NCBI GenBank assembly: GCA_002772115.1
Contig: PCRW01000068.1
Coordinates: 1 to 38,183, forward strand
Source: Candidatus Moranbacteria bacterium CG23_combo_of_CG06-09_8_20_14_all_35_22
Lineage (GTDB): Bacteria; Patescibacteriota; Minisyncoccia; Moranbacterales; UBA2206
DNA: 38,183 nucleotides
Direction: 5' to 3'
Below are positions 17,115 to 24,764 of the stretch, one piece after another; position 1 is the first letter of the stretch, and each line of letters opens with the position of its first letter. The notes under the pieces are model-generated. The model was not told the origin of the DNA and searched no databases. It saw only the letters and a list, made by a program, of their open reading frames with translations. Both the position numbers and the translations under genes were made by a program.

Positions 17115-19043
17115 TTATTTTTTAGGTTTATAATAAGTTCCAATCAAATTGGAAGAATATATTTTCCAAAATTCTTTGGAGTTACTAAATTGTGAACTAT
17201 CATAATAGGGATTGACCACCACAAAATTTATTCCAGTTTCCGCAAAACATTCTTTAGCTTCAGAGGACTTTGGTTGAGAAATCATCCAGAGAGTGCACTG
17301 TTCGTGAGTTGGAGCGTCATAGCGAAAAAGAAAACTTCGGGTAAAAGGATAATTGTAATCGCGCATCAAAAAAACTTTCATCCAAGAATCAGCCAAAACA
17401 TAATTATGGTCTTTGAGAATAATATCCTCATAGTTTGTTTTTTGGGAAAGATATTTGGAAACCGCGAAAGTTTCAATGAAATCGGAATTAGATTTTTTCG
17501 GATTGATCGATTGCGCTTCGGACATAAAACCGCCGGTTGAAATATACAGCATTAGAATTAAAAAAGCGGATAATTTCCAATTTTTATTCAAATAATATCG
17601 GTCTTCTTTTTGGGCATAAAGATAATCAAAAAAAATCCAATTTATAGCAAAAGCCCCAGCAAGGATAAGAGGAAAAATCAAATAATTTCCGATGCGGGAA
17701 GAAGGAATGTCAATGTGAAGTAGTGTTGGTTTCCAAGACATGATAAAAATTGAAAAAAACCAGCCTAAAATCAAAGCACTGTGGTATTTATTTTTCTTGA
17801 AAAAAACAAGAAGTAAAATTATCCCAATTGTTCCTAGGGTGGCACGACTTTCTCCGACAGTGGAAAATATTTGCGCCAAGCTTAGTCCCGCCTTGGTTGA
17901 ACGGGATGGTTCGCCGACAATTGTTTTGACGGCTTGATTTTCAATGTAGCTAGGCATTCTTACAAAAAAGAAAAAAATAACTCCCAGAAAAATAATGGTC
18001 AAGACGCGGGGAGAAAAAATCAACACCAGCCATTTTTTTATTTCCGAAAAAAATTCTTTGCCTCTGAAAAGTAAAATAAAAAACAAAACAGATAGTAATG
18101 AAGAGGCGAAGATAAAAGTGCTAAGATGATGAGTATAAGCGAGGCCAAAAGAAGTGAAAATTCCCAAAGAAAAAAAGGCTGAATTTTTTTCACTTATCGC
18201 GCGAAAGAAAAAATAAAAAATTAAAGGAATGAGTAAATTACCAAGAAGATTTCCGATCACGCCACCGCTGACGAAGTTACCTTGCGAGCCAGAAAGAGCA
18301 AACAGGGCGCCAACAAAAAACAAAACCGTGATGGAAATATTTTTTCCGTATGGCAAAGAAGAAAAAAGTTTTTCCGCTAGAATGAAAAGAGAAAACATTC
18401 CCATAATATTTATCAAAAATAATATTATCGAAGGAAAAGCTGATACAACATTATTTTTTGAAATAAGTCCGATAGAAGCAAAAACCAAATGTTCGCCGAT
18501 TATGAAATCATCAATAGTTGCTGGTTGGCTAATAGAATAAGCATTATCTTTTTGGATTATCTCTATTTTTTCATAAGCGGGAATTTTTCCGGTCTCAATG
18601 ATTTTTTTGGTCCAATACATATGATGACCAAGATCAGTTCCCGTTGGGGCAATGGTGTGAGAAAGAAAAAAAGCGCGAATTAGAATACTAAAAAATATAA
18701 TTAGAATTATTAAGGATGTTTGTTTTTTGGAATAATTGGAGTTGCTCGAATTTTCTGCTTGTTTTTCTTTTTGAAGCAAAAACACTGCGTAACATAAAAT
18801 AATAAAAGCGATAAGAGAGAACAAAATAGAATTGGCATTGATGGACAATTTGAATTTATCCAGCAAAATCAAAATTATATCAACAGCAATGATACTTAAT
18901 CCGAAAGAAAGGGTAAATTTTTCTAGAGCACTTAATATTTTTGATTTGCCAAAAATTGCCAAAAGCAAAAAATAACCCGGGATAAATAAAATCACGGCTA
19001 TGGAGGTATAAAATAATATTTGATTAAAAATAAAATTTAACAT
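17115..19043 (-). CDS. Large polytopic membrane protein, probable GT-C-type glycosyltransferase
   Basis: This 642-residue protein has about 13 hydrophobic segments. An outer loop near residues 130-150 reads GTDLGHHMYWTKKI, with D137 and the His pair 140-141, which resembles the D-x-x-H loop of GT-C enzymes and of DUF6541-like proteins. A C-terminal soluble region of about 120 residues (DYEDIILKDHNYVLADSWM is a gap-free part of it, shortened here) follows the last membrane segment. I do not recognise a specific family. A role in transfer of lipid-linked sugars at the outer face fits the loop and the neighbours. It is followed closely by the small exported protein. Confidence 0.62.
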   Translation of the reverse strand: MLNFIFNQILFYTSIAVILFIPGYFLLLAIFGKSKILSALEKFTLSFGLSIIAVDIILILLDKFKLSINANSILFSLIAFIILCYAVFLLQKEKQAENSSNSNYSKKQTSLIILIIFFSILIRAFFLSHTIAPTGTDLGHHMYWTKKIIETGKIPAYEKIEIIQKDNAYSISQPATIDDFIIGEHLVFASIGLISKNNVVSAFPSIILFLINIMGMFSLFILAEKLFSSLPYGKNISITVLFFVGALFALSGSQGNFVSGGVIGNLLGNLLIPLIFYFFFRAISEKNSAFFSLGIFTSFGLAYTHHLSTFIFASSLLSVLFFILLFRGKEFFSEIKKWLVLIFSPRVLTIIFLGVIFFFFVRMPSYIENQAVKTIVGEPSRSTKAGLSLAQIFSTVGESRATLGTIGIILLLVFFKKNKYHSALILGWFFSIFIMSWKPTLLHIDIPSSRIGNYLIFPLILAGAFAINWIFFDYLYAQKEDRYYLNKNWKLSAFLILMLYISTGGFMSEAQSINPKKSNSDFIETFAVSKYLSQKTNYEDIILKDHNYVLADSWMKVFLMRDYNYPFTRSFLFRYDAPTHEQCTLWMISQPKSSEAKECFAETGINFVVVNPYYDSSQFSNSKEFWKIYSSNLIGTYYKPKK

Positions 19044-19055
19044 TTTTAAAAACAG

Positions 19056-19126
19056 GTAATTTGTAAATAGTAATTTGTAATTTGGAAAAATTTAATCCAA
19101 TTTACTAATTACACTTTACTATTTAC
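19056..19126. repeat. Imperfect inverted repeat forming the end of the GT4 gene
   Basis: The segment 19056-19085, rich in TAATTTGTAA words, is an imperfect reverse complement of 19097-19126. The right arm covers the stop codon and last codons (NSKV) of the minus-strand gene 19109-20233, so the repeat supplies its C-terminus. Confidence 0.65.
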
Positions 19127-20233
19127 TGATTTTATAATTTCTTCTAAATATCTCTGCGAAATTTTTTCCCAAGTGAAATTTTCCTCAACATATTTTCCGG
19201 CCATTTTGCCAAAATTTTTGGCAAATTCTGGTCCGGCGGAAAAAATAGCCTGGATTTTCTTGACCCATTGTTCGGTGTTTTCGCTTTCAACCAGAAAACC
19301 ATTCTTGCCATCCTTAATTGCTTCCGCCAAACCTTGATAATTAGAAGCAACAACTATTCGCTCACATGCTCCCGCCTCAATAACATTAATTCCAAAACCT
19401 TCCACTGATTCAGGATAGGGAATATTTGGAGATACAACTAAATCAACAGTATTCAAAAGCACTTCCAAATCTTTTTGTGGTAGATTGGGCATTAACTTTA
19501 CTCTGTTTTCTAAACCATTTTCCTTGATGGCCTTTTCGCAATCGGAAAAATTATCCGGATCGCCAGCGGTGTTTTTGGCCACTCGATATCCAGTTGCAAT
19601 CATAAGTGTATCTTCGGAGAGTTTTGGCATAACATTTTTTATAAACCAAGCCGTGCCTTTATGCGGAACAAATCTGCCAAGACGCAAAATAATTTTTTTG
19701 TTAGTAATATCGGAACCCCACAACGCAGACAAATCTTGTCGAGAAAATTCCTTTTTTAAATTTTCGATAAAAACCCCATTAGGAATGAAAACGCAATTTT
19801 CTTTGGGAATTCCAATTTTAACTGCTTCTTCGATAGTAAAATTTCCAATCATAAAAAGTTTGTCAAGTTTTTTGAGAGAGGGAATGTTAATCGCTTTGTA
19901 AATTTTTGGTAAATTTCCCTTTTTATAAGCAAAGGTTATATCTAATCCATGCACAACAGAAAAAAACTTTTTCTTAGGATGAAAAATTTTCAAAGCAAAA
20001 GCAATTGGCGCCAAAACGCCATTACCCACAAGACAAGCGTCATAATTCATCATTAAAAAAAATGCCCGTAGGAAAGTTATGGGTATAAAAACAGGAAGCC
20101 ACCATTTGCCTCGGCCATTGGCGATAATTTTAACAGTAGCAATTTTTGAAAGCCCTTGAGCTAAATTGTAATTTTGACTTTCCACTCCACCAAGAATTGG
20201 AGGATAGGAATGGGAGATAAAAAGAATATTCAT
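19109..20233 (-). CDS. GT4-family glycosyltransferase
   Basis: This 374-residue protein is a GT-B enzyme of family 4. The first strand and glycine loop read SHSYPPILGGVESQ. A hydrophobic, membrane-associating patch around residues 47-62 (FIPITFLRAFFLMMN) suggests that it works at the membrane on a lipid-linked acceptor. The donor domain begins KKIILRLGRFVPHKG, and the E-x7-E motif is VEGFGINVIEAGACE. The last residues NSKV are encoded by an inverted repeat. Upstream lies one copy of a 108-bp repeat. Donor and acceptor cannot be read from the sequence. Confidence 0.87.
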   Translation of the reverse strand: MNILFISHSYPPILGGVESQNYNLAQGLSKIATVKIIANGRGKWWLPVFIPITFLRAFFLMMNYDACLVGNGVLAPIAFALKIFHPKKKFFSVVHGLDITFAYKKGNLPKIYKAINIPSLKKLDKLFMIGNFTIEEAVKIGIPKENCVFIPNGVFIENLKKEFSRQDLSALWGSDITNKKIILRLGRFVPHKGTAWFIKNVMPKLSEDTLMIATGYRVAKNTAGDPDNFSDCEKAIKENGLENRVKLMPNLPQKDLEVLLNTVDLVVSPNIPYPESVEGFGINVIEAGACERIVVASNYQGLAEAIKDGKNGFLVESENTEQWVKKIQAIFSAGPEFAKNFGKMAGKYVEENFTWEKISQRYLEEIIKSVNSKV

Positions 20234-20239
20234 ATTTAT

Positions 20240-20347
20240 GATGCAAATACACGAATCTTATGCTAATCTACGAATATGCAAATAATAGCGATTCGCATAT
20301 TTGTGTATTTGCATGAAAGCAATTCGCGTCATTCGTATTATAGTTTA
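20240..20347. repeat. 108-bp dispersed repeat, copy 1
   Basis: This segment matches 21331-21438 with five mismatches by hand alignment. It begins GATGCAAAT and ends ATTATAGTTTA, and contains several ACGAAT/ATTCG words that form an internal imperfect palindrome. It covers the last codons and stop of the GT2 gene and occupies most of the gap before the next gene. Confidence 0.9.
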
Positions 20348-21321
20348 TTATATTTATCCTTCTTCCATTGATAGAAAAATTCTTCGGTGAGTTGGCGGGT
20401 GGATTTTATCATATCGGCGATGAGAGCAAAAATTATCAGTTGGATTCCAAGAAACATGGAGATTGAAGAAAAAACAATATAATTGAGATAGGGTCGAATT
20501 TTGAAATCTTGGAAATAGAAAAAAAGAAAAAATATAAAACCAATTAAACCTAAAATCATAAAAAATATTCCTGGCCAGCCGAAAAATTTTAGCGGTCGGA
20601 CATCGCGGACTGCTTTGAGAATAATTTTTGTAGAATTACTTACAAATTTGAAAATAGATTTGGTGATTTTGGCTTGGCGATTGTCAAAATAAGTGACTGT
20701 GATTGGTACCCATTTCAATTTCAAATTTTTTCCAATAGCGTCAATTATCGTATCTTGAGTATAAGTAAAATACAGATTAGTCAAATTTAGCCGAAGAAGT
20801 GCTTCTCGAGAGTGAGCACGAAAACCACAAGTTAGGTCATTAGTTTTGTAATTTAGGAAAAAACCAATTACAGAAGCGGCAAAACGATTGAAGAAACTTC
20901 GTACCCACGGAATGTTTTTCGCTTTTTGTTCTCCAAAACGATTAGCAATTACTATATCTGCTTCTCCTTTTAGCACTGGCAAGAGAAGTTTAGGAATATC
21001 ATTAGGATCAAATTGTCCATCCGCATCAATATTTACCATAAAATCAGCGCCATTTTTGAGTGAGCTTTCCACTGCTTGTTTGAAAGAATAAGCCAAACGG
21101 CGATTAGGTTTATAAGAAACGACAATATCAGCGCCATTTTCTTTGGCAACTCGGGCAGTGCCATCAGTTGAGCCGTCGTTTACTACTTGAATTAATTTTT
21201 CATCTATCACGGTGCCTTCATTAGAATAAAAATTATGGGCAAAACTTTTTTTGATATTTTGAATTGTTTTTCCCAAATCCTTTTCTTCATTATAAGCGGG
21301 AATGTTAATGATTAGTTTCAT
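20338..21321 (-). CDS. GT2 glycosyltransferase, dolichyl/polyprenyl-phosphate sugar synthase type
   Basis: This 327-residue protein has a GT-A domain with the family 2 motifs PAYNEEKDL (residues 8-16), VNDGSTDGT and the metal-binding NIDADGQFDP, followed by the acceptor-site region LTCGFRAHSREAL. Residues about 245-310 form two transmembrane segments. This layout is typical of enzymes that make polyprenyl-phosphate sugars, the donors used by GT-C proteins. It is therefore the best candidate in the window to feed the five GT-C proteins. The gene is bracketed by two 108-bp repeats, and its last two residues come from one of them. Confidence 0.88.
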   Translation of the reverse strand: MKLIINIPAYNEEKDLGKTIQNIKKSFAHNFYSNEGTVIDEKLIQVVNDGSTDGTARVAKENGADIVVSYKPNRRLAYSFKQAVESSLKNGADFMVNIDADGQFDPNDIPKLLLPVLKGEADIVIANRFGEQKAKNIPWVRSFFNRFAASVIGFFLNYKTNDLTCGFRAHSREALLRLNLTNLYFTYTQDTIIDAIGKNLKLKWVPITVTYFDNRQAKITKSIFKFVSNSTKIILKAVRDVRPLKFFGWPGIFFMILGLIGFIFFLFFYFQDFKIRPYLNYIVFSSISMFLGIQLIIFALIADMIKSTRQLTEEFFYQWKKDKYNKL

Positions 21322-21330
21322 AATAATTGT

Positions 21331-21438
21331 GATGCAAATCCACGAATCTTATGCTAATCCACGAATATGCAAATAAGAGTGATTCGCATATTTGTATATT
21401 TGCATGAAAGCAATTCGCGTCATTCGTATTATAGTTTA
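21331..21438. repeat. 108-bp dispersed repeat, copy 2
   Basis: This is the second copy of the repeat at 20240, in the same orientation. It fills the gap between the GT2 gene and the small membrane protein gene and covers the stop codon of the latter. The two copies are about 1.09 kb apart. Confidence 0.9.
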
Positions 21439-21666
21439 CTTTTTCTTAATTATTAACTTGGGGTCGATACATTTAAAATTACACTCGGCATTGTCGACAC
21501 CTTGATGATATATGTTATTAGTACATTCTTTCATTTTTTCCTCACATTGTTTTTTAGCGCCGGAAAAATAGTTGCGGTTTACTTCATAGCCAAAAAAATT
21601 CAGCACAAAATAGACTGCTACCAAGAAAAGAACCATCCAAATTGCAAATTTAATAATGCTAAACAT
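21436..21666 (-). CDS. Small membrane protein with a four-cysteine tail
   Basis: This 76-residue protein has one transmembrane segment (residues 5-25) and a short hydrophilic domain with four cysteines (41, 48, 62, 66; spacing C-x6-C-x13-C-x3-C). The pattern could form two disulfides outside the cell or bind a metal. It is the first gene of the minus-strand glycan arm, just downstream of the promoter at 21709-21737. No family is recognised. The good promoter, the clean start and the hydrophobic segment argue that it is a real gene. Confidence 0.65.
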   Translation of the reverse strand: MFSIIKFAIWMVLFLVAVYFVLNFFGYEVNRNYFSGAKKQCEEKMKECTNNIYHQGVDNAECNFKCIDPKLIIKKK

Positions 21667-21708
21667 AGCGAATTATAAGGCTTAAAAATTAAATTTAACT
21701 GCAAATTC

Positions 21709-21737
21709 AGTATAGCCTAAAATGGATTATTTGGCAA
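21709..21737 (-). promoter_or_regulatory. Promoter of the minus-strand glycan arm
   Basis: Read on the minus strand, TTGCCA (complement of 21732-21737) and TATACT (complement of 21709-21714) are 17 bases apart. Transcription would start near 21702, giving a leader of about 36 bases before the ATG at 21666. A TATAAT (complement of 21672-21677) 5 bases before that ATG is a weaker alternative without a -35 box. Confidence 0.55.
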
Positions 21738-21750
21738 AGGTTTTTAGGGG

Positions 21751-21779
21751 ATGACATAAATCGATTTTGGCTTTACAAT
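21751..21779 (+). promoter_or_regulatory. Promoter of the plus-strand glycan arm
   Basis: ATGACA at 21751-21756 and TACAAT at 21774-21779 have a 17-base spacer. The ATG at 21786 is 6 bases after the -10 box, where transcription itself should begin, so the mRNA is predicted to be leaderless. The -35 box lies within 15 bases of the opposing promoter. Confidence 0.55.
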
Positions 21780-21785
21780 ATAAGT

Positions 21786-23003
21786 ATGAATAAAATAAAA
21801 ATAGGAATCAATGCCAGTTATCTTAGAAAGCCGAACACTGGTATCGGACAAGTGACAGCCAACTTTTTGAAAATGTTGGCAAGAGACAAAAATAATAACT
21901 TTGAATTTATTTTGTATTTAGAGGAAGAAATTCCAAAGGATTTCAAGCTTCCTAAAAATTTTACTAAAAAAATATTTTTGCCAATTTATAAGCGCGATGA
22001 TTTGATTCGAAAAATTTGGTGGGAAAAATTTCTTTTGCCGAGACAAGTCAAAAAAGACGGGTGTGATGTTTTTGTCAGTATGTACCAATGTCCCACTGTT
22101 TTCACAACGCTTAAGACGCCAAGCGTCTTGAATTCTGGACGCTTGGCGTCTTTGCGTCATATAATGCTAGTGCATGATATAATTCCAAAATTATTTCCCA
22201 AGTATTTGGATAATTTCAGAAAAAAAGTATATTGGAAATTGACGGAATATGGGATAAAAAAGGCGCACAAGATTATCGCTGTTTCCAAAAGAACGGAAAA
22301 AGATTTGATTGAACACTTGAATATCGGCGCAGACAGAATTACTACCAATTATATAGATGTCGATGAATGTTATAAGGTAGAGACGCAAAATTTTGCGTCT
22401 CTACGAGAGCGAAATATTTTAAAGAAATACAAATTAAATTCAGGATATATCTTAGCTGGTGGGGGATATGAGGTGCGAAAAAATGTCGAGGGTGTGGTGC
22501 GAGCCTATAAATTACTGTTAGAAAAAAACAAAAAAGAAAATTTTTTGCCAAATTTTCCGAAGTTAGCGATATACGGAAAGGTTTTGTCGGAAAGTTTGAG
22601 TCTGGCAACGCCGATAGAAAAAATATTGAGAGAATTAAATTTGACGAAAGATGTGATTCTTTTGGGTGAAGTCCCACAAAAAGACTTGCCGGCGCTGTTT
22701 AGTCATGCTATTGTGTTTGCTTACCCTTCGTTTTATGAGGGTTTTGGCATGCAAATTTTGGAAGCCATGAATGTGGGTACGCCTGCCATCACTTCCAAAG
22801 TTTCTTCACTGCCAGAAGTAGGCGGAGACAGTGTGTTATATTGTAATCCTGATGAAATTTCTGACATCGCAATGGTTTTGAAAAATATTTTAACGAATTA
22901 TGATTTACGAGAACAACTGAAAACTCGTGGCCAAGAACGCGCCAAACAATTTTCCTGGGAAAAATTTAGCGAGAAGATTTTAAATATAATTGAAGAAATG
23001 TAA
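21786..23003 (+). CDS. GT4-family mannosyltransferase-like protein with two in-frame palindromic inserts
   Basis: This 405-residue GT-B protein has INASYLRKPNTGIGQ at the N-terminus, LVHDIIPKLFP in the middle, and the E-x7-E motif EGFGMQILEAM followed by GTPAITSKVSSLPEVGG. It resembles family 4 mannosyltransferases of O-antigen clusters and the gene at 24765. Two stretches look inserted: residues about 109-124, encoded by a double palindrome just before LVHD, and residues 198-207 (VETQNFASLR), encoded by a 28-bp palindrome. Both lie between expected secondary-structure elements and keep the frame. The next gene starts directly after the stop codon. Confidence 0.87.
   Translation: MNKIKIGINASYLRKPNTGIGQVTANFLKMLARDKNNNFEFILYLEEEIPKDFKLPKNFTKKIFLPIYKRDDLIRKIWWEKFLLPRQVKKDGCDVFVSMYQCPTVFTTLKTPSVLNSGRLASLRHIMLVHDIIPKLFPKYLDNFRKKVYWKLTEYGIKKAHKIIAVSKRTEKDLIEHLNIGADRITTNYIDVDECYKVETQNFASLRERNILKKYKLNSGYILAGGGYEVRKNVEGVVRAYKLLLEKNKKENFLPNFPKLAIYGKVLSESLSLATPIEKILRELNLTKDVILLGEVPQKDLPALFSHAIVFAYPSFYEGFGMQILEAMNVGTPAITSKVSSLPEVGGDSVLYCNPDEISDIAMVLKNILTNYDLREQLKTRGQERAKQFSWEKFSEKILNIIEEM
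22113..22152. repeat. Double palindrome inserted in frame in the GT4 gene
   Basis: AAGACGC-CAA-GCGTCTT (22113-22129) is a hairpin with 7-base arms and a 3-base loop. The segment 22137-22152 is its reverse complement apart from the end base. GAATTCT separates them. It has the same design as the elements at 13506, 13731 and 24706. Confidence 0.85.
22377..22404. repeat. 28-bp perfect palindrome in the GT4 gene
   Basis: GTAGAGACGCAAAA (22377-22390) is followed directly by its exact reverse complement. It starts in codon phase 0 and encodes VETQNFASL plus the first base of the next Arg codon. It has GTAG and CTAC ends, like REP sequences linked to RAYT transposases. Confidence 0.9.
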
Positions 23004-24698
23004 ATGAATTTATTTTTTGAAAAAATAATTAATAACTTCAACAAGCCAAAAAATTGGCTTCTTTTGGCGAATGTGGTTTTGGTTTTTGTTTTGATAGTTT
23101 GCAATAATTTGGGAATTATTCCTTTGCGAATGGGGGATTTTGTTTTTTTTGCGATTTTAGTTTTGGGCTTGGCGCTGTATCGTCCTGGGTGGGCCTTTTT
23201 ATTTTTTGTTGGCACGATTGCATTGGAAAACATCAATTTGGCACCGGCCGAACTTGGAATTGCCATTCGACCCTATCAATTTATCGGCACGCTCACGATC
23301 ACGGCAATTATAACTCGATTACTTTCTGGAAAATTAAATTTCAAATTGGCAAAATTAAATTTTGTAGATTATCTAATTCTAATTATTACAGCGTCTAGTT
23401 TTGTAAGTGCGTTTATTTCTGCGGTAAAGATGCAAAATTTTGCGTCTCTACGGTTGGCGATAATTCTGGCGATATTTTCCGCGCTATATTTTTTAGTGCG
23501 AAATTATGTTCAAAATTTAGAAGATCTCAAAAAAATTATTCCTTTTTTTCTAAGTTCGGCGGTTGTCGTCGTGCTTTATGGCATTTGGCAAAATATTTGG
23601 TTTTTGAAAGGATTAAAAAGTTTTGAAACAATGTTGGGACGATCAAACGCAACTTTTTTCGAAGCGGATTGGCTGGGAATGTACTTAGTGTTGATAATAT
23701 CGATTTTAATAATTCTTTTTTCTGCCCTCTCCTCAACTCCCGCCTACCGGCGAGGCAGGCTCTCCCGATTACGGGCGAGGGGGTCATTGAAATTTCCTTC
23801 TCTCCCTTTGGGAGAGATATCCCGATGTAATCATCGGGACAGAGAGGGAAAGGGCGTATTAATAAAAATATTCTTATTTATATTTTTAACCTTATCTTTT
23901 ATTTTATTAATTCTTACTGTTTCACGCAGTGCTTGGCTCGGGGCATTTGCAATGACATTTATTTTTCTTTTCGCTATTCTAACAAATTTAAAATTTTATC
24001 TAAAACATTGGCAATGGAAAAAAACTATTCAAATGAAATTAATTATATTTCCGGCACTGTTAGTTGCAATTGGTGCAATTTATATTTTCCATCTGACTAA
24101 TTTCCAATTATTTAATCGAGTGCAATCAACTGGATCAGGAATGCAAAAAATTACCATTTCTTGTGATGCAAGGAACGCAAATTTGCATTCCCTACCGAAA
24201 GAAATTGAAAATATTTCTGAATTAGAAAAATATAATTGCCGGCATATAAATTTAGAAGAAATAGATTTTGAAAAAGCTAAAGGGAAATATGTTAGTGAAA
24301 TTTATCGTAAAGATCCAAATGTAAACATAAGAAAAGAAATTTATCAGAAATCTTGGCAAGAAATTAGAAATCATTGGATATTGGGAATTGGTTGGGGAAA
24401 TATTTCCAAAATATTAGGCAATGACGAAAAGGGGACGCCCTTGAATTCTTCCAATATATTTTTGGAAGTTTGGCTGGGCACTGGAATTTTAGGTTTTGCG
24501 TCTTTCGTTATTATGCTATCGTATATATTAGTAAGGGCAGTGAGAGATTATTATTTATCAAAAGATGATTTGCAAAAAATCGTCAGTTTATTTTTAATTA
24601 TTTCCTGGTTTGCAATTATTATCCCCAATCTTTTCAATGCCGGAATATTTTTAGGATTTTTGTGGGTTTGGCTGGGCATAGTACATATAAAAAAATAG
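23004..24698 (+). CDS. O-antigen ligase/Wzy-like polymerase with three in-frame palindromic inserts
   Basis: This 564-residue protein has about 11-12 hydrophobic segments and the O-antigen ligase (PF04932) layout. A GRSNATFFEADWLGMYL stretch in the middle matches the family's G-x-x-N motif, a long outer loop spans about residues 370-470, and NSSNIFLEVWLGTGILG matches the HN-x-FLE motif. Such proteins join lipid-linked glycans to each other or to an acceptor outside the cell. Three stretches look inserted: residues 141-150 (28-bp palindrome), residues about 241-286 (Arg-rich, several hairpins, between membrane segments) and residues 389-398 (28-bp palindrome). All keep the frame. Confidence 0.82.
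   Translation: MNLFFEKIINNFNKPKNWLLLANVVLVFVLIVCNNLGIIPLRMGDFVFFAILVLGLALYRPGWAFLFFVGTIALENINLAPAELGIAIRPYQFIGTLTITAIITRLLSGKLNFKLAKLNFVDYLILIITASSFVSAFISAVKMQNFASLRLAIILAIFSALYFLVRNYVQNLEDLKKIIPFFLSSAVVVVLYGIWQNIWFLKGLKSFETMLGRSNATFFEADWLGMYLVLIISILIILFSALSSTPAYRRGRLSRLRARGSLKFPSLPLGEISRCNHRDREGKGVLIKIFLFIFLTLSFILLILTVSRSAWLGAFAMTFIFLFAILTNLKFYLKHWQWKKTIQMKLIIFPALLVAIGAIYIFHLTNFQLFNRVQSTGSGMQKITISCDARNANLHSLPKEIENISELEKYNCRHINLEEIDFEKAKGKYVSEIYRKDPNVNIRKEIYQKSWQEIRNHWILGIGWGNISKILGNDEKGTPLNSSNIFLEVWLGTGILGFASFVIMLSYILVRAVRDYYLSKDDLQKIVSLFLIISWFAIIIPNLFNAGIFLGFLWVWLGIVHIKK
23424..23451. repeat. 28-bp palindrome in the O-antigen-ligase-like gene, copy of the one at 22377
   Basis: It differs from the 22377 element at two positions in the left arm (GTAAAGATGCAAAA). 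It starts in the same codon phase and encodes VKMQNFASL. It lies at an inter-segment position next to a membrane helix. Confidence 0.9.
23724..23860. repeat. Composite of several hairpins inserted in frame in the ligase-like gene
   Basis: The segment is much richer in G+C than its surroundings. It holds CGCCTACCGGCGAGGCAGG (23741-23759), CCCG-ATTA-CGGG, TCTCTCCC-TTT-GGGAGAGA and TCCCGATG-TAAT-CATCGGGA. The first reappears as an exact reverse complement at 29351-29369. It encodes an Arg-rich stretch of about 45 residues between two membrane segments. Confidence 0.85.
24168..24195. repeat. 28-bp imperfect palindrome in the ligase-like gene
   Basis: GCAAGGAACGCAAA (24168-24181) is followed by its reverse complement with three mismatches and ends in CTAC. 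It has the same length, end and codon phase as the elements at 22377 and 23424. It encodes ARNANLHSL. Confidence 0.75.
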
Positions 24699-24705
24699 GA
24701 AGGTT

Positions 24706-24752
24706 AAATTCGAGGTTTCACCTCGAGTAACTCGAGGTGAAACCTCGAATTT
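24706..24752. repeat. Long perfect hairpin, intergenic double palindrome
   Basis: Two 22-base arms (24706-24727 and 24731-24752) pair perfectly around TAA. Within each arm TCGAGGT-TTC-ACCTCGA is itself a 7-3-7 hairpin. It fills the gap between the ligase-like gene and the next GT4 gene. There is no poly-T tail, so it is a repeat rather than a typical terminator. Confidence 0.9.
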
Positions 24753-24764
24753 ATTTAAATCATT

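Noticed and set aside
19485..19901. A 138-codon open frame antisense to the GT4 gene
   Set aside because: The GT4 gene on the other strand has all family motifs; the antisense frame has no family resemblance and reflects codon bias.
20240..21438. Possible CRISPR-like repeats
   Set aside because: There are only two copies of 108 bases, separated by a complete gene, with no spacer array and no cas genes. The Cas4-like nuclease at 34489 is a stand-alone RecB-type protein.
22898..23266. A 122-codon open frame antisense to the junction of the GT4 and ligase-like genes
   Set aside because: It is very rich in Lys and overlaps the conserved end of one gene and the start of another; no independent support.
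24706..24752. The long hairpin as a rho-independent terminator
   Set aside because: There is no T-run after either arm, and it shares the double-hairpin design of the elements found inside genes, so it is treated as a repeat.
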